A stretch of DNA of 64,000 nt from assembly GCA_003669585.1 (NCBI GenBank), contig QWOQ01000005.1, positions 186,001 to 250,000 of the forward strand. Reading direction: 5' to 3'. Made by a program: the position numbers and the translations under genes. This DNA is from Planctomycetota bacterium (GTDB lineage Bacteria > Planctomycetota > Planctomycetia > Pirellulales > UBA1268). Shown one piece after another: positions 17,226 through 26,516 of this stretch. Within the stretch, counting starts at the first letter, position 1. Every line of letters starts with the position of its first letter. Below the pieces are notes generated by a model, which saw nothing but the letters and a program-made list of their open reading frames with translations, ran no database searches and was not told the DNA's origin.

Positions 17226-18113
17226 ATGGTCGAAAGTACACCGTTCGATGATCTTGGACTTGCTGTTTCCAGTGACGAGCCTCTTGATCGACATACGTGG
17301 CTAAGCGTGGGAGGGGTGGCTCGATATTTTTGTGAACCGGTCGATGAAGTTGCACTTTCCAAACTTGTGGTGCGATGTCACGACGTGAACATACAGCTTC
17401 GAGTCCTCGGAGGAGGATCCAACGTGCTTGTTCCTCGTGCAGGATTTTCAGGGATGGTTGTGAGGCTCTCGTCACCCTCTTTTTCCGCCATTGAAATTTC
17501 TCAGACTTCGATAAAAGCCGGTGCAGGAGCAAAACTTGTGCACGTTGTCTCTGCGGCAGTCCAGGCAGGACTTTCTGGAATCGAAACACTCGTCGGAATC
17601 CCAGGCACGATTGGCGGATCACTCATAGGGAATGCGGGTGGTCAGGCTGGGGATATCGGTGAACGAGTCAGCGAAGTCACGCTCATGAATACCCGAGGCA
17701 CCATCGATACGCGAGGACGATCAGACCTCGCTTTCCAATACCGGCAGAGCAATCTGGAAGACAGTATTGTCCTTGGTTGTAGACTTGAACTCGATCAAGA
17801 AAATAATATTGTCTTGACGAAACGAATGCAGAAGCAGTGGATCGTCGAACGATCAAGGCAGCCGTCCGGAACTCGTACGGTGGGAATGATGTTTAAGGAT
17901 CCGCACGGGACCTCTGCGGAGTCGCTGATTGAACAGGCGGGTGCTCGCGACATGTATGTTGGAAAAGCAAGTATTTCAGGTGCTCATGCCAATTACGTGG
18001 TTGCCGGTTCTCAATGTTCCAGTGACGATATTCGCTCCTTACTTGACGAGGTGCGATTAGTCGTACGCGAACGACTGGGAATTGATCTCGAGCCACAATT
18101 AGAGGTGTGGTAG
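17226..18113 (+). CDS. MurB-like flavoprotein with altered catalytic residues
   Basis: 295 residues from the ATG at 17226 with GGAG before it; the open frame extends to 17055 without family similarity. FAD-binding type-4 domain: LRVLGGGSNVLVPRAGFSG near 58, IETLVGIPGTIGGSLIGNAG near 120 and LAFQYRQSNL near 170 with the active-site Arg. MurB reduces UDP-GlcNAc-enolpyruvate to UDP-MurNAc. The catalytic Ser (E. coli S229, in GSFFKNP) corresponds here to Met in VGMMFKDP, and the catalytic Glu (E. coli E325, in LEPEVRF) corresponds to Gln in LEPQLEVW. Both proton-donor positions look changed. It either works by another mechanism or is a degenerate paralogue. Confidence 0.8.
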   Translation: MVESTPFDDLGLAVSSDEPLDRHTWLSVGGVARYFCEPVDEVALSKLVVRCHDVNIQLRVLGGGSNVLVPRAGFSGMVVRLSSPSFSAIEISQTSIKAGAGAKLVHVVSAAVQAGLSGIETLVGIPGTIGGSLIGNAGGQAGDIGERVSEVTLMNTRGTIDTRGRSDLAFQYRQSNLEDSIVLGCRLELDQENNIVLTKRMQKQWIVERSRQPSGTRTVGMMFKDPHGTSAESLIEQAGARDMYVGKASISGAHANYVVAGSQCSSDDIRSLLDEVRLVVRERLGIDLEPQLEVW

Positions 18114-18153
18114 TTCAAGAGCCTCTTTTTATCGAACGTCCCAGCAAGTTAGC

Positions 18154-19074
18154 ATGAACACTTCTCCTCGTCGAAAACCGGTAGCATCCGCACAGGACCT
18201 CACTTCTAAAGGAGCCACACATTTTTTTGCTACGCGTCAAAATGGAATCGGTTCGATTGTGCTTGTTCTTTTTGCAATGGTCGTCGGAGTTGCGGTCTGG
18301 GCTGAGTATCGCGATCAATTGCTTGCCGATCCGAGGTATCTCATTCGTGCCGACCGAATCGATGTAGTTGGTGTGCCGATGTGGTTACGAAGCGACATTA
18401 AATCAGAATCGCTACGTGATTGGAGTTTTGAAGGGGAATTCGTTTCGACTGATCCCCAGACACCAAAGCGTTTAGCCCGCGCATTCGATATGCATCCGTG
18501 GGTGAAACGCGTGCTACGAGTGGTTATCAGTCATCCAGGGGCTGCAACGGTGGAGTTGATTTGCCGTGAGCCGATCGCCATGGTTGCTGTCCCAGGAGGG
18601 CTTTTGGCTGTGGATGCCGATGCGGTAGTGTTACCAAGCGCAGATTTTTCAGGCGAGATCGCGGCTCAATATCCCTGCATTCGTGGTGTTGAATCAAGCC
18701 CTCAAGGTCCCGCAGGCTCCCCGTGGGGTGATGTAGTCGTTGAGGAGGGAGTTGGCGTTGTGCTGGCAATTGGACCGGAATGGAAACAACTATTTCTGAC
18801 TGAATGCAGGCCGAAAAGAGAGTATGACCAGAATTTTCTTGAAACTTCACGTTCGTGGGATCTTCATGGTCCATCGGGGCTGGTGATTTTGTATGGCTCC
18901 GCACCGGGACAAGAAAAAATGTCGGAACCGTTGGCTGCAGAGAAAGTATCTCGCCTTCAGGAAATTCTCAAACGGGGCGAAGCTGTTACCGGAACGATTG
19001 ACCTCACTCGCCAAAAGAGCAGCGCCGAAAAAAAAGCTTTCCCCCAAAGCCATGCCTCGCCTGCGTTGCCCTAG
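18154..19074 (+). CDS. FtsQ/DivIB-like cell-division membrane protein
   Basis: 306 residues. A basic N-terminus of about 35 residues, one transmembrane segment (IGSIVLVLFAMVVGVAVWA, about 32-50), then a POTRA-like region with LIRADRIDVVGVPMWLRSDI (about 63-82) and a second conserved block MHPWVKRVLRVVISHPGAAT, VELICREPIAMV, LLAVDADAVVLP. This order is that of FtsQ/DivIB, which in other bacteria bridges early and late division proteins. It starts 40 bases after the MurB-like gene, as in a dcw-type cluster. No ftsA or ftsZ is present nearby, in line with planctomycetes that lack FtsZ. The C-terminus is Lys/Ser-rich. Confidence 0.65.
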   Translation: MNTSPRRKPVASAQDLTSKGATHFFATRQNGIGSIVLVLFAMVVGVAVWAEYRDQLLADPRYLIRADRIDVVGVPMWLRSDIKSESLRDWSFEGEFVSTDPQTPKRLARAFDMHPWVKRVLRVVISHPGAATVELICREPIAMVAVPGGLLAVDADAVVLPSADFSGEIAAQYPCIRGVESSPQGPAGSPWGDVVVEEGVGVVLAIGPEWKQLFLTECRPKREYDQNFLETSRSWDLHGPSGLVILYGSAPGQEKMSEPLAAEKVSRLQEILKRGEAVTGTIDLTRQKSSAEKKAFPQSHASPALP

Positions 19075-19127
19075 TCAAAAGTATCGACAACCACGATTGA
19101 CTCAAGTATGGTTACTCGGCGATTTTT

Positions 19128-19664
19128 TCACTCTGACAGAATCAGCTGACGAATCTCCTGAAAGCGTGGATGCTCGGCGGACGCACACCACTCAAAGAGA
19201 ACTGATTCGGTGGTGGTTACAATCGCACCGGAGCTTTCCATTCGCCGAATGGCCGTCTTATGGTCGATTCGGCGAATGGAGGTGATCGCGTCAAGAACTA
19301 TCAAAACGTTATGACCCTTTGAGAGAAGATCGATCGCTGTCTGTAAAACGCAAACGTGAGTTTCAAAGCCTGCCAGGACAACACAATCCATGCCTTCAAC
19401 GGCTCTGTCAAATCCAGGGGTGCCACAGCAACTAAACCTCATTTTTGACTCAGGCTCCGGAAGATGATGAGCCAGTTCCGGCGGCGTTTTTCCGAGTCCT
19501 TTGGGATATTGCTCAGTTACGACTCGCCGCACGCCGAGAAGTTTCGCGGCTTCTGCGAGACGGATAATATTTCGAACGATCAGTGGGGCATCGTTCATCG
19601 CGGCAATCAATCGTTCCTGCACGTCAATGACGGCAACCACCGACGTCTCTGGGCGTATGAGCAT
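19128..19664 (-). CDS. Isochorismatase-fold cysteine hydrolase
   Basis: About 178 residues from the ATG at 19664; a TTG at 19697 would add 11. The catalytic triad of the family can be placed: Asp in VAVIDVQERL near 14, a Lys in ESKMRFSCC near 72, and Cys in AGFETHVCVLQTAIDL near 105 (HVCV). Length and motifs match the YcaC/nicotinamidase-like cysteine hydrolase group of unknown substrate. It is followed by the 3' end of the giant secreted protein, read in the same direction from the other side. Confidence 0.85.
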   Translation of the reverse strand: MLIRPETSVVAVIDVQERLIAAMNDAPLIVRNIIRLAEAAKLLGVRRVVTEQYPKGLGKTPPELAHHLPEPESKMRFSCCGTPGFDRAVEGMDCVVLAGFETHVCVLQTAIDLLSKGHNVLIVLDAITSIRRIDHKTAIRRMESSGAIVTTTESVLFEWCASAEHPRFQEIRQLILSE

Positions 19665-19802
19665 ATTTGGAATACCTCTGGAGATTGTCTGGCTCAATAT
19701 GTTTCCGCATGCCGTGGAGTGATCTGGAATGACTTTTTAAAATTCTATCCCTTTTTTACACGAGACGGGGCGTGAACCGATACGTCAGGCCGTTGTCAGT
19801 GA

Positions 19803-22800
19803 CTAGTGAAGTAAGCGAACATATTCAATGAGATCCGCAAGGCCTTGATGAGAGAAATCTTTTTCGAGTCCATCGGGCATCATCGATCGACCGGTACTTC
19901 GTAGCTCTTCGATGTGCGTGCGTAAAAGTGACTCTGTTTTTCCCTCCGCTGCAAGAAGTGTGATGCTGCTGGCAGTTTCGGCGGATAACAGTCCGGCGGC
20001 ACTGCGTCCCGATGTGCTCGTGACCACGAACAGTTGATACTTTGCTTCCACAGAGATACTGGGATCAAGAATAGAGTGAAAAATGGATTCCGCCGTTCGC
20101 GTCGTGAGTGAGGCAAGATTTGGCCCGATGTCGTGACCAATACCTTCTTGACGATGACATGTTGAACACGTTTTTAAAAAAATCGCAGCTCCTCGGACTG
20201 CATCCCCAGAGAGGCTCAGTGCTGGCTTCCAAGACTCTAAAACTTGTTTTCGGTCCGTCGAAGTGCCAGATACAAAAAGTTTTTCCATACGTTCCCGCGT
20301 CGAACTATTTGTCGTCGTCATCAGTCGTTGTCGCATCGGTGCATCAATTTCAGTTAGCAGTACGCTCTTGCGTTCAAGATGGTCTACGAGCACGGCCGCC
20401 CAAGACTCACGACTGGCCAGAATGGAAAGAATGTGAGTGCGGATGGAAGGCGAATGAGACGACCACCCAGCAAGTAAGATGGCGGCAAGTGTTTCATCTG
20501 AGTGAGTCGCAATCTGGTTTACAACAGCCTGTTGGACAACGACTGGCGCCTGAGGCACAAGCAACGACAGAAGCAATAGCTTGTCTTGCGAGAACATCTC
20601 CGGTTGTCGGAGTAAAAGAGAGAGAGAAGCTGCTCGATAATTTTCATCCGTATTGGGATCAACCGCGATGAGCCGACTTCTGGAAAAAGCGTTGGCAAAT
20701 AGTATCTGCTGCTCGGATGTCAAATGTTTTGATACATCCCATCCACGTGCAGCGACTCTATCGAGCATGGCTGCTAGTCCACTCATCTGCCATGGATAAA
20801 GTCGACCGTCTTTCGGGGTCATGGCGATATTCAGGGCCGTTATCACTGTTTGATCGTCAGCCAGAGCAGCCACTTGGGACAATAATGCTTTGAGAAGTCT
20901 TTCAGACGCAGACGGATCGCCAGGCACGTCTGCAGACAATAGAAGAACTTCTTGAAGTACACCGCCAACATTGGTGCTTGTTAAGGAACTCATTGCGGCC
21001 GCATGGATAAATGGATCTGTGTCAGCGATCAGCAACGATGCCAAAGCTTTTCCAGCCGAGGGATCCGAATAACCTCCGAGATTACTTGCCACCTGCAGGC
21101 GGACTTTTGCATCGGAATCGTGTACAAGTTCCATCCATGTTTCTGATGAAACAAAAACTTTATTTGCCAATCGAACTGCTTGACGTCGAACCCCCGCATG
21201 CGAGTCTTTGAGGCCTGCAAGAACAGACTGCGGGGTCAAGGCGTTGAGGCCATCCAGCGTACAAAGTGCCTGCATTCGGGCGAGTGGATGCGGACTCGTC
21301 AGCACTATTTTTTCGAGCGGTGCTTTGGCAAGAGAGGATTGTTGAGTGACCAACAGACGCTGCGCTGTATCCCGGTGCCACGCGTTTGAACTTTCAAGCA
21401 TGACAACAAGTTCTTCAGTTGACATTTGATCCAGACGAGGCATCATGCGCGATGGTGTGCCTGTCGGCACAATCCGGTAGATTCGTCCGCGATCTTCACC
21501 AGATCGAAAAAATGGTCGCAGTTCATCTTGTCCCTCTTGTGGGAGCCACTGAGGATGCTCAATCATGTAACGATACATATCGACAATCCATAATCCACCG
21601 TCGGGACCGGTGCGCGCCATAACAGGTCGGCACCAACGATCTTCTGAGGCAAAAAAGTCCATCGCAGTTTCTTGAGGATCTCGTTCAAAACGAAAACTGA
21701 CACCGTCGCTCACAATCACATTGTGTTGAACAAGATTGCTAAACGGCTCACACGTAAAGGCATGTTCAATGGTCACGTTTGTGGCGTTTTCCAAAGCAGG
21801 TCCAAACAGCAAATCGTCTTGATAGATCATGCCCGAACAGGCAGACGTAAATCGTCCCGATTGTTCAAAGCTGTGGAAACGTTTTTCATGGACTGCTGCA
21901 GGATAGACGGGAGGGTTGGCAGGCGTCACCACTTGATGCCGTGGGTCTGGAGGGGAAAAGTGTGGATTTCGACGAATAAAAGGATCTTCGAGAACATAGT
22001 GCCAAAGAGGAAAGGAGTTTTGTACGCCAAACCAATTCCCCCATGCATCGCGATTGCGTCCAAATTGTGATGGACCACTTTGAGGATCGATCAAGCCAAG
22101 ATCAGGTTGAATACAAAAGTCACGACTTCCAATGGCGGTCTTTTGCTGTGTTATGTGAGAGAGAATATGGCTTTTTTCTCCATAGCCCGCGTGATGACTT
22201 CCGCTGGCACAGTACACCCAGTTATCCAATCCCCACCGCAGTCCGTTTACTCGCAACTGCTGATTGCCTTCGAGAAAGCCTGAAAAAAGAGTTCGTTTTA
22301 TATCAGCCTTTCCATCACCGTCGGAGTCCTCTGCATAAAAGATCTCAGGCGCCGCCGTCACCAGAACTCCTCGTCCCCACGCCATCACTCCAGTTGGAAA
22401 TGAAACATTCTCAAGCAATACCGTCGAGGTGTCATAGGTTCCATTGCCATCGGTGTCATCTAAAAAACGAATCCGTCCTCCAGGTGTGCCATTGCCATTC
22501 ATGCCCAACGGATAATCAGCCATTTCTGCAACCCACAAACGTCCATCCGGCCCCCAGTCGATAGCCACCGGATCTCGAACCATCGGTTCTGCAGCGACAA
22601 GTTGCACTTGAAAACCTTCTCGCACGTGCGCCAGGAGAAGAGAGTCCTCGGGAGATTGTGGCTTTGAATCAAGAGGCAACGACGATACACCAGTCGGGGG
22701 CACGAGTGAGACACCCGCTTTTGCATAGTGTGAACATACTTCGTCCGATGGAAGCGCTCGGTCGTAGAGAGCGACTTCATCAAGACGTCCTTGCAGGGCG

Positions 22801-24884
22801 AAAAGACGATCGGTCCTGCCACCAAAAAAGACTGCTGATTCACCTAGTTTATGCGTCACTTCAAGCTCGCCACTGATTTCGGGTGTTGGATTTCCATTTA
22901 AGTAGACAATCGCATGACGATTGTTTCGAACCAACACAACATGATTCCAGGTGTGAGGCACCAGTTCTGTTTTTCCAACAAGCACTTCGTCTCGTTCGTT
23001 TCCGTTAAACAGAAGTAATTTTCCATTCCAACCCTTCTGCATAAAAGATCCACCGATTCCCAAGTGGTCACCGGAAACCTTTTCATCTCCATCAGAACCT
23101 CGAGAGAAAAAATAGCCTGTAACAGCTTGTGCGTCGTTTGGTAAACCATTCCAGACCCAACACTCAACGCTCATCACATTGCCAAGGGCGGGCACCTTCG
23201 CAGACAGCCGACCGCCGGCAAAATGTGCTGAACGATTGCCACGGGGTAATTGGGTCAGTCCACTTCCCACGGGTCCGGGGAGGTAATACGCCACTCCACT
23301 TTCGTACAGTCCATGATGATCGCCCACGGCATCTACAGCGTGCGTCCCATCGATATCACCAAGTCGCCAGTAGGCCAAAGGCTTTGAAGCAGTAACGGCC
23401 TGAGAGTATTCATGACTCTCTTCCTTCACAATCCGGCATGGCTTTCCGGAAACTTTTTCCAGCAGGCCAGTCATTGTTTCCAGAATAAGAGGTTCCGCAT
23501 TGACTTCTAATCCCGCTGTTCGAGCAGGCCATGTGGTATATCCACCGAGCGCGTGTTGCTCCGGTGGCGGAATGTAGCCCTCGGCGCCGTTTGCCAGCTC
23601 GATGTTCATCGTGAGCTTCAATGGACTTCGATTTTTGAGTTTAATACCAGTAATACCAAACACTTCGTTTGGTATGGCCGTGATACCAAAGTCACCTATT
23701 CGAATAGCTTGAAGTTTTATTTCTGTCTTGGGATCTTCATGCAGATAAAGTTGTTCAAATGCATATACTTCCGACCATCCGCGAGGGAGACGATCTCCGA
23801 CACTGGAAACGATTTCTCTCGCCCATGCGAGCCTCGCCTTATCTGGAATGCGTCGGTTTAATGTGAGCGTTGACTCAGCCATTGCCAGCGTGACAACAGT
23901 GCGGTATTCAATTGACTGATAGGCACGAAAGGCGGATTCTGCAAGTGCTTTGGTGTAAACATCCAAATCATGGGCTTCAGATGGTTTCCCATAATCCGGC
24001 CACATACTGTCACCGCTGGTGCCCTGCGACATGATTCCTACAAACGCTGGTGACTGCTTGCTCGCGCCGATGTGCTGCGCAAAAGCTGCTCCAAATCTGC
24101 CACAACAATCACCAGAGACCAGGGGAGATCCATAGTAGTGCATCGCATAGTTTGCAAGCACGGCAAGCGGAGTGCCGTCGAGGGTTTGTATTGAGAGCAG
24201 TGTCAAGTCAGTGTCAGATGGGCCTGACTCACCAACATGATTTGGACTCACATGCCCGGGATGCATGTGGGCTCTTACGGTAAGCTGCCCAAATGGATCC
24301 GTCATAGTCATCTTGTCCTCACGAAAAATCCAGCGTCGACAGTGGTTATGCTGATCGTCAGTGACGACTGACCAGCCAACCTTGGCGAGAGTCATATTTT
24401 CTGTTGCAACCTTAATGCTGCGAACGATCTGTTCGGGTAGAAATTGTGAGTACCGGGGATCTTCGCGACTTCCCAGACAGGGCATTGCGGAAGGTGCCGA
24501 ATGGGTGTGAGTCGCCGAGATTAGAATTCGATCTGTTCGAATGCCAAGACTTTTATACGTTTCGTGCTTCACTGCATCGAGCATTTTTCGTGGCAACATA
24601 AGACTATCGACTACGACAATCGCTATTCGTTCATTGCCATCGTCAAGCACGATCGCTCTTGACATCAATACGTCGTGAGCCATGGTTGCGGTGCGCTCCT
24701 CCACCATGCCATTGACACGAACAGGAAACTGTCTGGGTGTTATGTCAATCATCGCCGCGCCAGCACGCAAGACTGGTTCTCCCCCTTGGGCACAAGTGAG
24801 AAAAACAAAAATAGTTGCCACGCCGATCCATGCACGTCGTAACACAAACGCACCCGTGGGATATCGAATAGACACCATGCGCAT
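19803..24884 (-). CDS. Giant secreted ceramidase-like / LamG / beta-propeller / HEAT / cytochrome c protein
   Basis: 1693 residues from the ATG at 24884, six bases after GGAGGG. A signal peptide (about 1-31, WIGVATIFVFLTCAQG) is followed by five parts. (1) A neutral/alkaline ceramidase-like domain, about 35-490, with MIDITPRQFPVRVNG and ISATHTHSAPSA. (2) A LamG/concanavalin-like domain, about 500-720, starting YWRLGDIDGTHAVDA. (3) A PVC-type dehydrogenase beta-propeller, about 740-1150, with VAIDWGPDGRLWVAEMADYP and GPDGGLWIVDMYRYM. (4) HEAT-like repeats, about 1150-1550. (5) A cytochrome c of the Pirellula/Verrucomicrobium type, about 1560-1693, with CSTCH near 1573 and a likely axial Met in SMMPDGLE. 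It is probably periplasmic and acts on a glyco- or lipid substrate with electron transfer; the substrate is unknown. The fusion of part 1 to the rest is unusual. Confidence 0.8.
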   Translation of the reverse strand: MRMVSIRYPTGAFVLRRAWIGVATIFVFLTCAQGGEPVLRAGAAMIDITPRQFPVRVNGMVEERTATMAHDVLMSRAIVLDDGNERIAIVVVDSLMLPRKMLDAVKHETYKSLGIRTDRILISATHTHSAPSAMPCLGSREDPRYSQFLPEQIVRSIKVATENMTLAKVGWSVVTDDQHNHCRRWIFREDKMTMTDPFGQLTVRAHMHPGHVSPNHVGESGPSDTDLTLLSIQTLDGTPLAVLANYAMHYYGSPLVSGDCCGRFGAAFAQHIGASKQSPAFVGIMSQGTSGDSMWPDYGKPSEAHDLDVYTKALAESAFRAYQSIEYRTVVTLAMAESTLTLNRRIPDKARLAWAREIVSSVGDRLPRGWSEVYAFEQLYLHEDPKTEIKLQAIRIGDFGITAIPNEVFGITGIKLKNRSPLKLTMNIELANGAEGYIPPPEQHALGGYTTWPARTAGLEVNAEPLILETMTGLLEKVSGKPCRIVKEESHEYSQAVTASKPLAYWRLGDIDGTHAVDAVGDHHGLYESGVAYYLPGPVGSGLTQLPRGNRSAHFAGGRLSAKVPALGNVMSVECWVWNGLPNDAQAVTGYFFSRGSDGDEKVSGDHLGIGGSFMQKGWNGKLLLFNGNERDEVLVGKTELVPHTWNHVVLVRNNRHAIVYLNGNPTPEISGELEVTHKLGESAVFFGGRTDRLFALQGRLDEVALYDRALPSDEVCSHYAKAGVSLVPPTGVSSLPLDSKPQSPEDSLLLAHVREGFQVQLVAAEPMVRDPVAIDWGPDGRLWVAEMADYPLGMNGNGTPGGRIRFLDDTDGNGTYDTSTVLLENVSFPTGVMAWGRGVLVTAAPEIFYAEDSDGDGKADIKRTLFSGFLEGNQQLRVNGLRWGLDNWVYCASGSHHAGYGEKSHILSHITQQKTAIGSRDFCIQPDLGLIDPQSGPSQFGRNRDAWGNWFGVQNSFPLWHYVLEDPFIRRNPHFSPPDPRHQVVTPANPPVYPAAVHEKRFHSFEQSGRFTSACSGMIYQDDLLFGPALENATNVTIEHAFTCEPFSNLVQHNVIVSDGVSFRFERDPQETAMDFFASEDRWCRPVMARTGPDGGLWIVDMYRYMIEHPQWLPQEGQDELRPFFRSGEDRGRIYRIVPTGTPSRMMPRLDQMSTEELVVMLESSNAWHRDTAQRLLVTQQSSLAKAPLEKIVLTSPHPLARMQALCTLDGLNALTPQSVLAGLKDSHAGVRRQAVRLANKVFVSSETWMELVHDSDAKVRLQVASNLGGYSDPSAGKALASLLIADTDPFIHAAAMSSLTSTNVGGVLQEVLLLSADVPGDPSASERLLKALLSQVAALADDQTVITALNIAMTPKDGRLYPWQMSGLAAMLDRVAARGWDVSKHLTSEQQILFANAFSRSRLIAVDPNTDENYRAASLSLLLRQPEMFSQDKLLLLSLLVPQAPVVVQQAVVNQIATHSDETLAAILLAGWSSHSPSIRTHILSILASRESWAAVLVDHLERKSVLLTEIDAPMRQRLMTTTNSSTRERMEKLFVSGTSTDRKQVLESWKPALSLSGDAVRGAAIFLKTCSTCHRQEGIGHDIGPNLASLTTRTAESIFHSILDPSISVEAKYQLFVVTSTSGRSAAGLLSAETASSITLLAAEGKTESLLRTHIEELRSTGRSMMPDGLEKDFSHQGLADLIEYVRLLH

Positions 24885-25200
24885 CAGCAGCCCTCCGGCG
24901 AATATCGTTGTCACAATCGCACAATGTTTTGTGCGACAACCGAGCAACACTAAATGTTGTTCGTGTTGTTCGTAATGCACTCAAAGCTTATCGAGTTGTC
25001 TTCCTCGGGATACGCAGTTGAGTTATCAGGGTGAATCGCTGAGTACTGATGCGGACCAACCGTCACACGCGACGGGAGCCGGTAGATGCCCGCGAGAATA
25101 CTGGTATAGCCAGAACAGTGATGTATTCCGTTCAATACGAGCCGATTTCATTTGGCAGATGGTGCGTCGTATCGTTCAATTCATCAACGGACATTGTTCA
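24885..25200. other. Divergent intergenic stretch
   Basis: 316 bases between the giant gene (leftwards) and the E2-like gene (rightwards). It holds a two-unit 9-bp direct repeat TGTTGTTCG at 24955-24972. The E2-like frame is open from 25018, but that part has no family similarity. No clear promoter seen. Confidence 0.4.
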
Positions 25201-25992
25201 ATGAGTGGGGAGCCAATTCGAGTCAGTCGTCAATTGCTTTCAAAAGCGAGGGCTTGCGTAAGTGATATCGCAAGTCTTTCTCAAAAGATCCCATTCTTTC
25301 CAGTGGAACGAGTCATGGATCTAGGACCGGTTGCATTCGCTCGTGTCAGTGCATCGAGTCGAATCGGATGGGCTGCAATTTTTTTAAAGGCCTATGCGCT
25401 GGTCGCTCGACGCCACCCAGTACTTCGATCTTGGTACGTTTCTGGATTTATGTCACACGTGGCAACGTGCTCTGCAAGTGTCGCAACACTCGCAGTTAAT
25501 CGGATGGAAAATGGAGAGGATCGTTTGTGGTTTGCTCGTCTGGAACAGCCGGATCAGAAAAGTCTTCTTGAGATTCAGGCATTTGTTACGCAGTGTACAA
25601 CTCGTCCGACCGAGGAATTGTTCAAGCGTCAGCTCCAACTCGAGATGCTTCCGAGAATGCTTCGGAGATTTATTTTGCGATGGAATATGAACTCTTTTTC
25701 AGAAAAGCGAGCTACTCGGATTGGCACATTCAGTCTTTCGACACTTGCTGGATTCAATGCGACGAATCGACTTCATCCCACAATCTGCACGACAAGCCTC
25801 TCCTATGCTCCCCTTGATAGCGACAAGCGTTGTATTGTGACCCTGCTTGCGGACCATAGAATTCTTGACGGCGTTCTGTCTGCCAGAGTGCTTCAAGAAC
25901 TTGAGGAAATCCTTTGCAGGGATGTCGTTGGCGAACTTCAGTGTTTGTCTCCCGAAGGGGATAACACTTCAACGATTAGGGAGTCTCCATAA
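25201..25992 (+). CDS. Stand-alone E2-like acyltransferase (CAT fold)
   Basis: 263 residues from the ATG at 25201. The C-terminal active-site motif of 2-oxoacid dehydrogenase E2 proteins is present as LLADHRILDGVLSARVLQEL (HRxxDG with catalytic His and Asp). Upstream are FGTF-like IGTFSLSTLAG and the substrate-pocket region TTSLSYAPLDSDKR. There is no lipoyl or peripheral-subunit-binding domain, and no E1 or E3 gene nearby, so it is not part of an ordinary dehydrogenase complex. It more likely transfers an acyl group to an unknown small molecule or lipid. Its 3' end overlaps the convergent tsaE gene by 17 bases. In-frame starts at 25159 and 25018 are possible. Confidence 0.65.
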   Translation: MSGEPIRVSRQLLSKARACVSDIASLSQKIPFFPVERVMDLGPVAFARVSASSRIGWAAIFLKAYALVARRHPVLRSWYVSGFMSHVATCSASVATLAVNRMENGEDRLWFARLEQPDQKSLLEIQAFVTQCTTRPTEELFKRQLQLEMLPRMLRRFILRWNMNSFSEKRATRIGTFSLSTLAGFNATNRLHPTICTTSLSYAPLDSDKRCIVTLLADHRILDGVLSARVLQELEEILCRDVVGELQCLSPEGDNTSTIRESP

Positions 25993-26485
25993 ATCGACCG
26001 TCGTGCGTGGCGATGAGCAGTGCATCAATTGCTCCATCGAATCGTGATGACTCTGAGAAGAGAGTAATCCTTCGAGAGGTTTCTCCGGTCACCTCGATCA
26101 AGACCGTGAGCCGATCATCTGGCAGCGCCACAGCAATACGACTCGGCCACTCCACGATTACCCAGCCGCACTGAGAAATGATCTCATCCCATCCGAGTTG
26201 CTCGAGATCTTCTACGCCAGAGAGTCGAAAAGCGTCGATATGAGTGAGCTGTGTTGGCCCTTGGTGAATGTGAATCAATCCAAATGTGGGACTCACGATT
26301 TCATTGGAAGGGATCCCGATAGCTGCTCCGAGGAACTTTGTGAATGTTGTCTTTCCAGCCCCCAAATCTCCTTCGAGGGCGATCATTGCGTGCGACGGAA
26401 GCGCAGATGCAAGAATCCTTGCAATGCGTTCAAGATCGATTTGTTTTGTGATAGAGACGGTGACCGAGGAGCCCATGAACGACAT
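25976..26485 (-). CDS. tsaE: tRNA threonylcarbamoyladenosine biosynthesis ATPase TsaE
   Basis: 169 residues; alternative ATG nine bases in. P-loop EGDLGAGKTTFTKFLGAAIG near 38-57, then VSPTFGLIHIH near 64 and HIDAFRLSGVEDLEQLG near 81, all diagnostic of TsaE (YjeE). It drives the TsaBDE complex that makes t6A37 in ANN-decoding tRNAs. Third gene of a likely htrA-thiL-tsaE operon, 31 bases after thiL. Confidence 0.92.
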   Translation of the reverse strand: MSFMGSSVTVSITKQIDLERIARILASALPSHAMIALEGDLGAGKTTFTKFLGAAIGIPSNEIVSPTFGLIHIHQGPTQLTHIDAFRLSGVEDLEQLGWDEIISQCGWVIVEWPSRIAVALPDDRLTVLIEVTGETSRRITLFSESSRFDGAIDALLIATHDGRFMETP

Positions 26486-26516
26486 TGCTCTGTGAAGAAT
26501 GAAGGAATAAGATTTT

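Noticed and set aside
22043..22564. 173-codon plus-strand frame inside the giant gene
   Set aside because: Antisense shadow; the minus-strand protein has propeller motifs throughout this stretch.
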